Assembly (NCBI RefSeq): GCF_001522545.3
Contig: NC_031782.1
Location: 15,579,183-15,643,182 of the forward strand
Direction: 5' to 3'
Length of the DNA: 64,000 nt
DNA from: Parus major
Lineage: Eukaryota > Chordata > Aves > Passeriformes > Paridae
How positions within the stretch are numbered: the first letter of the stretch is position 1; each line of letters opens with the position of its first letter. This document shows positions 12,271 to 30,846 of the stretch, piece by piece. The notes under the pieces are model-generated. The model was not told where the DNA came from, ran no database searches, and saw only the letters and a list, made by a program, of their open reading frames with translations. The translations under genes and the position numbers were made by a program.

Positions 12271-13716
12271 GTGGGAATCAGGGAATGCAAACACTTCCCA
12301 GACCAGCCAAGAGCCTACCTGTGCTTACAGACTGTGTGTGTGAGATTAGGAGTGATTTTGGTGTCCAGGAATTCCAGGGAACAGCTTCAAACCCTCTCCT
12401 GGGGCTCACAGGGAGGGGGAACCCCACAGGTCCTGCAGGAATCATTTCCACCTGCAAAGTCCAGGGAGAAAGTTCCCGGCCCAGGCTTCCTCCAGAAAGC
12501 AAAGGAACATTTATTTCCCAGCAGTGCTGCTCCCAGAGCCCTGCCAGAGCACCCTGGGGCTGCTCCCCAGCACCACCCCAGAGAAAATGAGAGGCAAGAG
12601 CAGGGAGAAGGTGAAGGGATGAGAGCCCCCAGCTCCAATCAGGTAAATCTTGATTTATTTGAAGAGAATATTTTCACCAGGGTGGTTAAATACCAGAGAA
12701 GGGAGCTCAGTTATGCTGAGAGAGGAGCTGGGACAATGTCTGGCCTTGCAGGGGCTCCAATTTGGCTGCAAAATGCCCTGAACAACCCCAAACTTTGGGG
12801 ATTCCTTTTTTTTTTTTGACTGGCCTTACTTGGGGCAGGAAGAAATGGGCCTGAGCCCTCCCATGGGCCTGAGCCCTCCCTTTGAATCGAAATCATCCTG
12901 TGATGATGGAAGGAGCCTGGTGAGCTCCCCCTCAGCAGGAACTTTTGGATTTACCAGCTCCTGGTTTGTGGAGCTCCTGGTTTCTCCATTTTTCCTGAGA
13001 ATATTCCAGAGGGAGAGAGAAGTTTCTGTCCCTGATTTTCTGCCCCTTCTCAGCCAACGATGGCAGATCAGGAACAGACAGAGGAAGAGCCACAACTGCA
13101 GAATTCCCAAATTCCTCTGAGGTGACAGAGCTGGGGACACTGGGGTGGATGAGGAAGGGGAGGGAGGTTTTGGCTGGAGAAGATCCTGATGCCTGCAGCC
13201 CTGTGAGGCAGAGGAAGGGATGTCAGAGTATCCTGGGGGTCTGAGGGCACGGGAAGAGCACACAGGGGTGCTGGAAAGATGCTCACAGAGCCAGGAACAG
13301 GAATTTTGGAAATTCCAGCACTGCCAGGGAAGCCCAAAGCTTCAGGCACAAGAGAAACTTTGATTTGGGTCCACACGAGGTGCTCAGGGCCCTGACCCCC
13401 AGCTTGGCTGATTGAAACCCCAGTGCCCATTGAGGGCATCTCCAGATCCACGGGGTACGAGTGAAATCCATCCTGGATCTGACCTCACGGACCTGAGGGG
13501 ACCCTGAGTGCCAGGAATGCTCTGGACTATGTAAAATGAGTAAGGAATCCCTGAGGAGCTGCATCCAAGGAGTTACAGACAATATCCCCAGGTCCAAACG
13601 GAATCCAGGAACACCTGGGCCCATACTGAGACCCTCAGTGTTGAAATCCTCCCCAGTGAGTTCAGACTGGGGGAGTTGTGTGGGGACACCTTATCTGGGG
13701 CTTCCCACCTTTAATG
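12271..13716. other. No gene seen
   Basis: Sequence without recognisable exons. It has a T10 run near 12808 and an 18-bp tandem duplication (GGGCCTGAGCCCTCCCAT) near 12847-12882. Confidence 0.4.
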
Positions 13717-13995
13717 GGGCTGAGGAGAGGGGTGGAGAGAGACTTTTTATCAGGGCCTGCTGTGACAGGAGGAGGAAGGTTTGGCACTGGAAGAAGGCAG
13801 GTTTAGCCTGGGCAGAGGAAATCCACAATGAGGGTGGTGGGGTAATGCTGAGAGGAATTAATTAAGGTTGTGCTTGGGAGGGAGATTTTAACAGCCCTAG
13901 CACTGAGAGGTGGTGGAGAGAGACTTTGGAGCAGAGCCTGTGGTGCCAGGACAAGGGGTGAGGGATTGAAACTGAAGTGGGGAGGGCTGGCAGAG
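13717..13995 (+). mobile_element. Two diverged CR1-like segments in direct repeat
   Basis: GGGGTGGAGAGAGACTTTTT near 13729 and GTGGTGGAGAGAGACTTTGG near 13910 open two similar stretches. Each runs into a recognisable CR1 segment (GGTTTGGCACTGGAAGAAGG near 13778; CCAGGACAAGGGGTGAGGGA near 13946). The offset is about 185 bases. Confidence 0.55.
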
Positions 13996-15285
13996 GATTT
14001 GTTAGGCCAGAAGTTCACACAGGGAAGCTGCAGATGTGCAGCAGGAGCAAACTCTGCTCCTGGTGACATCCAGGCCCCAAAGCTGTCCCTGATGGGCTCT
14101 GCAGCGCCCTGGCACCCCCAGCCAAGCCCTCCTGCAGGACCTGAGTTGTCACTGACCTGTCCCACACAGACAGGGCTGAGCTCAGCAGCACAGACCTCCA
14201 GGAAACACCTCTGGTTCTCCTCCCTGCAGGTTAATTCTGCCCCAGGAGGAACGAAATCCACACTCCCAAGTCCCATGGACATCTCTACCTATGAAATTCA
14301 GTGAACAGAAAATAATCAGAACACTCAGGGGGGTCAGTGCCTGCCAAGTTCCCCCTTTGCTCAGCACAGAGGGAGGGAGATGACTTCAAAGCACTTTTGC
14401 ATCCCCAAACTCTCAGGGCCTAAAAGATGAGAGAAGGGGAAGAGATGACACCCCATGGCTGTGCTGCACCTTCTCCAGGGAATGGGACACCATCCCAGGC
14501 TGTGGCAGTGCCTGGAGGGGCAGCAGGGAATGCTCCTGATTCCCTGGGCTGAGGGAGGTGAGGAACAGGGTTTAGGGGAGTGAAAGCCAGACCTGGCTGG
14601 GCAGCACATCCCAAAATCAGCTCCTGTCAGTGCTGGGTGGCTTCTACAGGGAAAGCAGGCACTGGAGAGCCCCCAGAACAAGGATGTTCTCATCCCAATT
14701 TCCTTCCCACACAGGGGTGCACAAACCTGCCAGCTCATGCCAGGCCTGTGGAACAAGCCCCAGGAAATGCTGCAGTGAGTTCATTAATTTGGGGTTGCTG
14801 TGTTTTGGGGCTCTGGGGACCAACACAGCCAGGACAGAGTCAGGTAAAGCAGGGAGAAAAAGAAAAAAAAAAGGCATTTTATGTGATTCTTTGTGAGAAA
14901 TTAAGGCAGAAGGTTTATTATTGCCCAGGAGGGCATCTCCAGGAGATTCTGTGGAGAAAGGGCAGTGCCAGCCTGGCCACGCTCCTGGTGCCAAGGTGTG
15001 GGAGCTCACACAGGGAAGTGAGAGGTGCAGCAGGAGCAAACCCTGCTCCTGTGCCCTGCTGCCAGGCAGTGCCCCAGAGCCCCCAGAGCTGGCTGAGAAC
15101 ACAGCCAGGACTCTGCTCCCACCCCAAACCCCACCCTGGGGCTGCAGCTCCTGCCCTGCAGCAGCGCCGTGGAGCCTCCATAGAATTCCAGCGGTCCAGG
15201 AGCCACCTGGTGTCCGAGCACGGCTCTGCACAGGGCCCCTCACACACTGAAACAGAGAATCCAGCCTGTTCCAGCTGTAAATATC
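13996..15285. other. No gene seen
   Basis: A motif CTCACACAGGGAAG...GTGCAGCAGGAGCAAA occurs near 14015 and again near 15006, suggesting an old duplicated repeat. A long open frame on the plus strand (14580-15668) has no domain or splice support and runs through CR1 sequence. Confidence 0.4.
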
Positions 15286-15460
15286 CTCCCATCGGGGATA
15301 ATTCCAGGGTTGGGGCAGCCACAGCTTCTCTGGGCAGCCCGTGCCAGGGCCTCCCCACTCTCACAGGGAGGAATTTCTTCCCAATATCCATCTATCCCTG
15401 TCCTGTGGCAGTGGGAGGCTGTTCCCTGTGTCCTGGCACTCCCTGTTTTTGTGGTCTGGT
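15286..15460 (-). mobile_element. CR1 LINE fragment
   Basis: Reverse complement of CR1: GGCAGCCACAGCTTCTCTGG near 15316, then GAGGAATTTCTTCCCAATAT near 15369 and TTCCCTGTGTCCTGGCACTC near 15422. Confidence 0.8.
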
Positions 15461-16139
15461 ATTTGGAGAAAGCCTCTCTCACCCTCATGGTTATGACATT
15501 ATGATGCCTTTCCCAGCTCAGCTCTCCCTCCTCAGCTGGAAGGATCCTGATCCACCAAACCCTTCCTCACACAGGAGCTGTGTTAGACCTCTGATCATCC
15601 TTCTCCACCCCCAGTCTGATTCCATCACAATTTATTTTAATTCTAATTGTATCACAATTCATTTCTGAGGGATTTCTCTGGGCACCCACTGGGAGTAACC
15701 CTGACTTCCCTGCTTCGTGTTTTAGTGACAAGAACCACAAAACAGTCCCCAAAAGGGCTTTGGGACAGTGAGAGTGCAAAGTGCAGGTGCTGTTACAGAC
15801 ACTGCAACTCACAAAAACCACAGCATTTAAAACAGCTGAAGGAAAGATTTCCTGAATCATCTCTGCAGCTCCCTGAAAAGCTTTTGCTGGACTGGGAGGC
15901 GTAACAGGAGTGTCCACCCCACTCAGCCTCTTGAAAGGGAGTTCAGGGTGCTCCCCTCATGTGCAGTGATGCCAAAAACTCACCAACATTTACTCTGAGG
16001 AGAAGAATTCCCTCCATTCCTTCAGTGGATGTCACTGCCCTGCCAGGGACACGCTCGACCCTTGGGAGAACAGGAGCCAACAAGGTGTGGGGATTAAAGA
16101 GACCAACAACAGGTCAGGTAAGAAAAATACTGCCTCTTC

Positions 16140-16145
16140 TTTAAT
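16140..16145 (-). terminator. HDAC3: Candidate HDAC3 poly(A) signal (ATTAAA)
   Basis: TTTAAT on the plus strand reads ATTAAA on the HDAC3 strand, about 1.07 kb beyond the stop codon. It is the best candidate for the transcript end; a closer AATAAA was not noted. Confidence 0.5.
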
Positions 16146-17217
16146 GTTCAAAGACATCAGTAAACAAACAGAACCGTACAGACAGAGGCTGAACCCCCCC
16201 ACATCCCCAAACAGCACGTTCCAAACCATCACAGGTACCAGGACTCGGGACAAGAAGCAGCAAAATCTGGGGCTGGAGGGATCCAAGAGATATGGCCAAG
16301 AGAAATCTCTGCTGGGTGAGGGTAGGAACAGAGCACTTGGAGGAAGCAGCTTCCCTCACCCAGCAGCAGAGCAACATCTGCTGGGTACAGCCCAGGGAAC
16401 TGTCTCCCCCCAGAGCCCACATCTCCTGCTGACACACAGGAGGGACCACGTGGGAATTGGGAAACGCAGCTGGGAGCTACAGCAGAGCTGCAGGACACAC
16501 TAAGCACTGACCTGGGCAGCTAAACCTCTGTTCCACAGGGATTTAAGCCTCCCAAGGAATAAACACAACAGGGAGGCTGTGTCCAGCTCAGCCAAGTGCT
16601 GCAGAACTCGTTTTGTGGATGCAGATCTGGGCGTGGGGGGAAGGAATGAGCCTGTGTTCTGCACACATCCTTCCACCCCACTCCATCGAGCTGCTCCCCG
16701 ATCCAAGGACAGCCTGACCCCTACACCCCACAAGTGGCCTGGTCTTCTCCAGTAATTCCTGGAGCTGTGGAGCATCAGCTGGTTGGAAGGGCCATGAGGA
16801 GCAGCTCTCAGTGCAGGCTGCAGAGGACAGTGGGGTGGTACCTGAGTGGAGGTCAGGGACAGCAGGATGGATCCCGAGCTGCTGCAGAGAGGCAGAAATC
16901 GGAGGCACAGCTGCTCCAGCTCCCACCTGGCTGGCAGGAGCCTGCATGGCAATCATGGAGCGTGGCTCAGGCTCTGAGGGCAGTCACACAGCTGCCAGCC
17001 AGGACTCAGAATGGCTCCATTCCCACAGCGGTGACAGCTGGAACCGTGACACGGTGACAAGGAAGGAACACACATCACCTCTGTGCCTCTCCAGGTGGCA
17101 GGAGCCTGCAGTGGGGCTGTCTCTGCTGCCACCACACGCAAACTAAGATGAAGAGAGGGCTAAAACTGGCTCCTACAGGGCCCAGTTATGTGCTCCAAGC
17201 ATCCGTGTCCAGAGCCC

Positions 17218-25471
<8,254 letters not shown>

Positions 25472-25630
25472 GGCGGACAGGCCGCGCTCCCGCTTACGTC
25501 ATCACACCGCGACACCCGCCATGGGCTGGGGGCGTGGCCGCACTGGGGGGCGTGGCCTCTGAGACCCTGACTCCGACTGGGGGCGTGGCTTTAGCGGGGG
25601 CATGGCCACGGTAGGGGGCGTGGCCACCGT
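25472..25630 (-). promoter_or_regulatory. HDAC3: HDAC3 proximal promoter with CRE and CACGCCC boxes
   Basis: TTACGTCA, a CREB/ATF-type element, lies at 25494-25501, 23 bases upstream of the ATG. Beyond it are four copies of GGGGGCGTGGC (about 25527, 25546, 25579, 25614) and one GGGGGCATGGCC variant near 25596. On the gene strand these read GCCACGCCCCC, a KLF/Sp-type box. No TATA box is seen. Function is inferred from position and motif only. Confidence 0.65.
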
Positions 25631-25889
25631 CCCCGCGGTCCCGGTGTCCCCTCCCAGTTCCTTCGGGCTGGTCCCAGTCGCCACCAGCGGCTCACGGCTG
25701 CGCCCAGCCTCGCCCGGCTGCTCCCTGGTGCCCAGACAGCGGCCCTCCATCACCCCAGCTGCCCCCGGTGACCCGCGCTCACGTGGAGGTGTGCCGCAGT
25801 CTCAGCTGCCTGCGCTGTACCTGCCCCCGGATGCCGGCTGGACTCTCTCCCATCACCCTGTGTCGTCTCCCCAGTCATCCTCAGCTCCC

Positions 25890-26215
25890 CCAGTTACCCC
25901 TCACTGCCCCTCACCTGCTCCCAGTTACACCCAGCAGATCCCAGTTGCCCACTGGATTCTCTTCTGTAGGCCTGCAGCTGCCTCCCAGTCATTCCCAGTT
26001 ACTTCCAGATGCCTGCTGGATTGTCTCACACAGTTCTACACCTGCTCCCTCACCTGCCACCAGTCACTCCTCCCTCCTCCTCACCTACTCCCAGGTGCTC
26101 CAGTTACTCCCAGCGAGCCCAGCTGGCCACTGGATTCTCTTTTCCAGGCCCCCAGTTGCTCCCCAGTTATTCCCACTTGGCTCCCAGTCACTCCCAGCCC
26201 CCCACGCCCAGGGCA
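25890..26215 (+). repeat. CCAGT-rich degenerate minisatellite
   Basis: Many spaced CCCAGTTACTCCCAGT-like words occur. Two longer units share GCCCACTGGATTCTCTTCTG near 25946 and GGCCACTGGATTCTCTTTTC near 26121. Not coding. Confidence 0.65.
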
Positions 26216-27040
26216 CAGGGGATGGGGCAGTGAGGTTTCCCTGGGACACCCACACCTTGAAGGCATTCATTCTGTTCTGGGAGAGCCAGCTCCAATCCCT
26301 GAGGGATGGGGACCTGCCACCACCAGCTGTCACCTGTCCAGGTCCCACCCTGAGAGGGTGCAGGTCCTGCAGACCTTTGGAAAGGCCAGGCAGGAGGAGG
26401 ACAAAAGCTGCCTGGAAAATTGCTGGGTGTGAGGAGGCAGCAGAATGGGGGAAAACCCGGAGCTGACAAGAGATGGAAACAGGACCGTGTTGTGAGCAGA
26501 GCTGGCTGGGAATGGCAGCAAAAACCCACTCCCTGTGGGCTGGAGAGAAGGAAGGATGAACAGAGCAGGAAGCCTTGCCCAAAGGCTGAGAAAACCAAGC
26601 CAAAATCAATGCTTGGTGCTGCCAGTCTCCCGCGGACAGGAGTTTGGGATGAAGGAAGCTGTGCTGGAGACAGGCTGCTCAACCCAGCGGGGTCTCAGGG
26701 AGGGGCAGGACCCCCAGGAGCTGCCTGAGGATGGGCACCAGGGCAGATGGGCACGGGGATGTTCCCTGGCAGTGGATGCCAGGCTGGGCTTTCCAGGAGA
26801 TGGAAACCCTTTGGAAGCAGCAAGAGGAGCTTCCTGCCTGTATGGGATGGGGGGAATGGCAGGGAATTCTGGCTGCAGGTGGAAGAGACAAATGTCAAGG
26901 TGTGATTAAATCGTGGGGTTATTAAATGTTATTTCTGGCTGTCTCTGTCCCCCCTGAGGGGATGCTGCCCCCTCCACACCGCTCCGTGTGTGGGTTTCCC
27001 TTCAGGATCCCAGCTCCAGCCTGGAGCAAGGATTATAGCA
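26216..27040. other. No gene seen
   Basis: Intergenic sequence between HDAC3 and RELL2 with no supported exon. A weak CR1-like fragment (CATTTCATCCCAATCCCCTG, GGGCAGGGACACTTCC) follows near 27058-27100. Confidence 0.4.
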
Positions 27041-27243
27041 TGATTCAGGGGACAGGACATTTCATCCCAATCCCCTGCCAGGGGCAGGGACACTTCCAGA
27101 GGAGACCCAGGACCCTCTCTCCATCACCCTGCAGGGCACAGCTGTGGCTGGGGACACTCAGAGAGGTCACCTGGCACCGAGCCCAGCACCCACTGTGGGA
27201 GATAAGTGGGATTTACACGTGCTCAACACCACGGCTCTACTGG

Positions 27244-27300
27244 GTGCGGTGCGGCTTCATGGGGTGCCCCGCGCCTGGAACGGAACCGCGTGGGTTCTAC
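27244..27300 (-). pseudogene. Duplicated fragment of HDAC3 exon 2 with its splice acceptor
   Basis: 27247-27290 is identical over 44 bases to 25111-25154, which is the 5' part of HDAC3 exon 2 plus its intron acceptor; looser similarity continues to about 27300. On the minus strand it would still encode [10 protein letters not shown] after a CAG acceptor. It is upstream of HDAC3 exon 1, lacks the rest of the exon, and cannot serve the normal transcript. Confidence 0.85.
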
Positions 27301-27924
27301 TGGGAACCCACGAAGCGCTGACGTCTCGGGCTGGGTGACGATTGTCCTGTCCCTTCTCCACCAGCTGCTGCCAGCAGATAACGCCTGGCTGGGGACATGG
27401 AGCCACCCAGACAGCACATCTCAGTGCCTGGCTGGGGGAACGGGGTGAGCAGAGGAGAAACACGTCCCTGCTTCCAGCTGGGATCGCTTTGCTGCCTGAG
27501 CTGTCTTTCTGGAAGCCGGTTGCTGCTCCGGGCGTCTTCACGGGTGTTGGAGCAGAGCAAGGGAAGCATCGGAGAGGGATATTTTTAGATGCTCTTTGTG
27601 CTCAGAGAGCAAAACCAGGCTGTGGTTTAACGGCCATTAGCTGCTGGGCATGTTTGAAGGGCTGAGGATTCAGGGACACGTTTGACATGATGGAATGGAG
27701 CAGCTTTGCAGACGGGACGGCAATTTTTGGGCTGAGCATTGAAGTGAAGATCCCAAGAGGAGCCTGGATCTGGGCAGCCCAGCCTGTTTAGCTGCCACGC
27801 GGGGCCAGGCTGGCTGATCCCCCAAAAGGACGTGTTCACGTGTTTGTGGGGTGACATTTGCTCCAGTGGCTGCGGAAGAGGTGCGGGAAAAGAGCGGACA
27901 AGAGGTAACGTGGAATTTATGGTG

Positions 27925-27960
27925 TCCTTTCCCAAAGGCACCTTCCCTCAATTCCTGTTC
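27925..27960 (+). repeat. 36-bp segment also present at 34843-34878, cut by gap
   Basis: The two 36-mers are identical, and this one ends at the first N. It is probably the edge of an interspersed repeat whose remainder is lost in the gap. Confidence 0.85.
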
Positions 27961-28755
27961 NNNNNNNNNNNNNNNNNNNNNNNNNNNNNNNNNNNNNNNN
28001 NNNNNNNNNNNNNNNNNNNNNNNNNNNNNNNNNNNNNNNNNNNNNNNNNNNNNNNNNNNNNNNNNNNNNNNNNNNNNNNNNNNNNNNNNNNNNNNNNNNN
28101 NNNNNNNNNNNNNNNNNNNNNNNNNNNNNNNNNNNNNNNNNNNNNNNNNNNNNNNNNNNNNNNNNNNNNNNNNNNNNNNNNNNNNNNNNNNNNNNNNNNN
28201 NNNNNNNNNNNNNNNNNNNNNNNNNNNNNNNNNNNNNNNNNNNNNNNNNNNNNNNNNNNNNNNNNNNNNNNNNNNNNNNNNNNNNNNNNNNNNNNNNNNN
28301 NNNNNNNNNNNNNNNNNNNNNNNNNNNNNNNNNNNNNNNNNNNNNNNNNNNNNNNNNNNNNNNNNNNNNNNNNNNNNNNNNNNNNNNNNNNNNNNNNNNN
28401 NNNNNNNNNNNNNNNNNNNNNNNNNNNNNNNNNNNNNNNNNNNNNNNNNNNNNNNNNNNNNNNNNNNNNNNNNNNNNNNNNNNNNNNNNNNNNNNNNNNN
28501 NNNNNNNNNNNNNNNNNNNNNNNNNNNNNNNNNNNNNNNNNNNNNNNNNNNNNNNNNNNNNNNNNNNNNNNNNNNNNNNNNNNNNNNNNNNNNNNNNNNN
28601 NNNNNNNNNNNNNNNNNNNNNNNNNNNNNNNNNNNNNNNNNNNNNNNNNNNNNNNNNNNNNNNNNNNNNNNNNNNNNNNNNNNNNNNNNNNNNNNNNNNN
28701 NNNNNNNNNNNNNNNNNNNNNNNNNNNNNNNNNNNNNNNNNNNNNNNNNNNNNNN
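27961..28755. other. Assembly gap (795 N)
   Basis: The largest gap. Its right edge is GGGGTGGGATGCTGGAAGGG-type G-rich repeat sequence. Confidence 0.99.
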
Positions 28756-29790
28756 GGGGTGGGATGCTGGAAGGGGGTGGGGAGCTGGAAGGGGGCAGGG
28801 TGCAGCAATGCGCTGGGTGGGCGGGAACACCCAGGAGGAGAAGGAGCGATTTATTGTGCAGGACAGCGTGCGTGGGCACGAGGAAAACGGGAATACGCTC
28901 ACCATGACTGCGTCCCCTCAGGGCCCTGCAGAAACCCAGACCTGCCAGTTCCCCTCTGCACAGAAACAAGGGCAAGCAGCAAACTGCCTTTGAGGTTTAC
29001 TTTGTGAGCTCCTCCTCAGCACCGTGATGTAGCAGCTTGTTGGTCCAGGGGTTTGGAGACCTCGCTTCTCCCATGGCCCAGCAATCCATGGCAGGAGGAA
29101 AAGTCTCATTCTTGCCACAGATATTCTATCCCAGGGCCTGTCTTGCTGTCAGGACACCAGACAGATGGGTGTCACCTATGGTGACCTCCTGAAGTCACAC
29201 TGATGGAGGAGGCTCCTGAGAGCCGACTTGGTCACCTGTGCAGAGGGGCAGGAGCTCTCAGCAGGGCACGGCTGAGAGCCTGGAGGAGTCCCAGGTTGTG
29301 TCACAGACCGTGGTGGGATAATTCCCAGGGAGCAATGTGTGCATGGATTGGTGCTCGGCTCGGTGGAGATGGGCTGGGAGGGATTTCAAGGGTTTCGCTC
29401 CTCAGGGTTTGGGTGGAGAACTGGCAGGTGGCTGAAGGATGGAGAGGAGCAGGTCTGATTTCCAGTAGCAAAGGAGTGGCAAGTGAAGCCTCCCAGGGTG
29501 AGGATAATGTGGTGGAGATGGAGAAGGAGAATGTGGGACCACCACAGCTTGAGATTTCAAGTGGCTTAGCCACTCCTTTTTTAAGGAAGGAGGGAGACAC
29601 AGGAGTCTCCCGGGGCTCTTTTCCCACCATCTCCTGGTGCTGGGATCCCAGTGTGGGTGTCTGCACCCCTCTGCCCACCCCACACACGCTGGTGTGTGAT
29701 CAGTCCTGATCTCACTGAGCCCCACTTCCACCCTTCTCCCTCCCGTCGCCAGGGCTCAGTGCCCTAAAAATCAAGGAAAGGAGGGTGCCA
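28756..29790. other. No gene seen
   Basis: Intergenic sequence before the RELL2 CpG-rich region; no exon recognised. Confidence 0.4.
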
Positions 29791-29799
29791 GGGGAGCTC

Positions 29800-30840
29800 G
29801 GGGCTGGCACGCGTGCGGGTGAGGTTATTCACCCCGGGGCGGGCGGCAGCTTCCCTGAGCAGCGCTCCTGCGTGTCCTGCTGCAGCCTCCGGCATCTCCC
29901 CGAGCTCCTCTCCGCACCTTCCTCCGCCGAAACAGCTCCGGAGAGGTTTTTTTTTTTCTGGGATCGGGACAGGCGGGTGCTGTTGTGGCAGGGAGAGAGC
30001 GGCAGGCAGACGCAGCTGGCTCCTTCCCGGGGAAGGCAGGCAGGGAGCCGGGACCCGGAGGATGCTCGCCGCGGTCCCCAGCCGCGGGGATGCGGGGTTG
30101 CTAGGAGGCAGGTGAAGGTGAAGGTGAAGAGGAGAGCGCTGCGGAGGACCGCAGGCCCAGGTACCGCCGCAGCGGGGCCGGGGGACAGGCGGGGGGGACC
30201 TTGTCCGTGCCGGGAAGCGGAGCCGGCGAGTGGGAATGCGGGCGCTGAGCCCTTGGAAGGGAAGAAGGGAGCCGGGAGCGCACAGAGGAGCCGGGGCGGA
30301 GGGAGCCGGCTCGGTTCTGCGGGAGGACGATGCAGGAGCAGCCGGCGGCTCGGCCCTCCGCCAGCCCGGCTGCCGCGGCTCCCTGCCCGTGCCGCTGCCG
30401 GCGGAGGGCCTCGGCCGTGAGTACCGAGGGCTGCGGGAGGATGCTCGGCCATCCCCCGGCAAGGGCGAGCCGGGGGACGCCGCCCGCCGCAGAGCCCCGG
30501 GCAGGCCGGGGCAGCGGTGCCCTTGGGGAGCCGCCGGCGAGGGACGGGGGAGCGGCGCAGCCCGGGGCCGGCGGGCCTGCGGGGACGCTGCCGCCAGCGC
30601 TGCCCTTGGGATGCCTCTCGGCGGGGGCGTGCGGGGCAGCAGTGTCCTTGGGAGACCGCCAGGAGCCACCTCTCCCTTCTCCGTGCGGCCCCGCACCGCG
30701 GCGGAGCTTGCGGGGCGAGCCGAGCCCTGCGCAGCCACCCCCGGCCGGGAGCTGCCCCTTGCCCCGCAGCAGGAAGGGCAGGATGGGCACAGGGCGGGGG
30801 CGAGCGCCGGGGCTCTGACCTGCCTTCCCCCTCCTCGCAG
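29800..30840 (+). promoter_or_regulatory. RELL2: CpG-rich RELL2 promoter and 5' leader region
   Basis: About 1 kb of GC-rich, CpG-rich sequence ends at the CTCCTCGCAG acceptor at 30831-30840 that opens the first coding exon. The leader exon donor is uncertain: CAG/GTACCG near 30158 and GCC/GTGAGT near 30415 are both plausible. An ATG at 30330 would be out of frame with RELL2 if the later donor is used. Confidence 0.65.
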
Positions 30841-30846
30841 ATCCGC

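Noticed and set aside
14580..15668. 362-codon open frame on the plus strand
   Set aside because: No domain, no splice context, and it runs through antisense CR1 sequence.
1..16100. DIAPH1 exons expected next to HDAC3
   Set aside because: I searched both strands for diaphanous-like segments and saw none; the gene must lie further left or be rearranged.
30330..30818. Upstream ATG as an alternative RELL2 start
   Set aside because: Joining the donor near 30415 to the acceptor at 30840 leaves this ATG out of frame with the RELL2 start at 30847.
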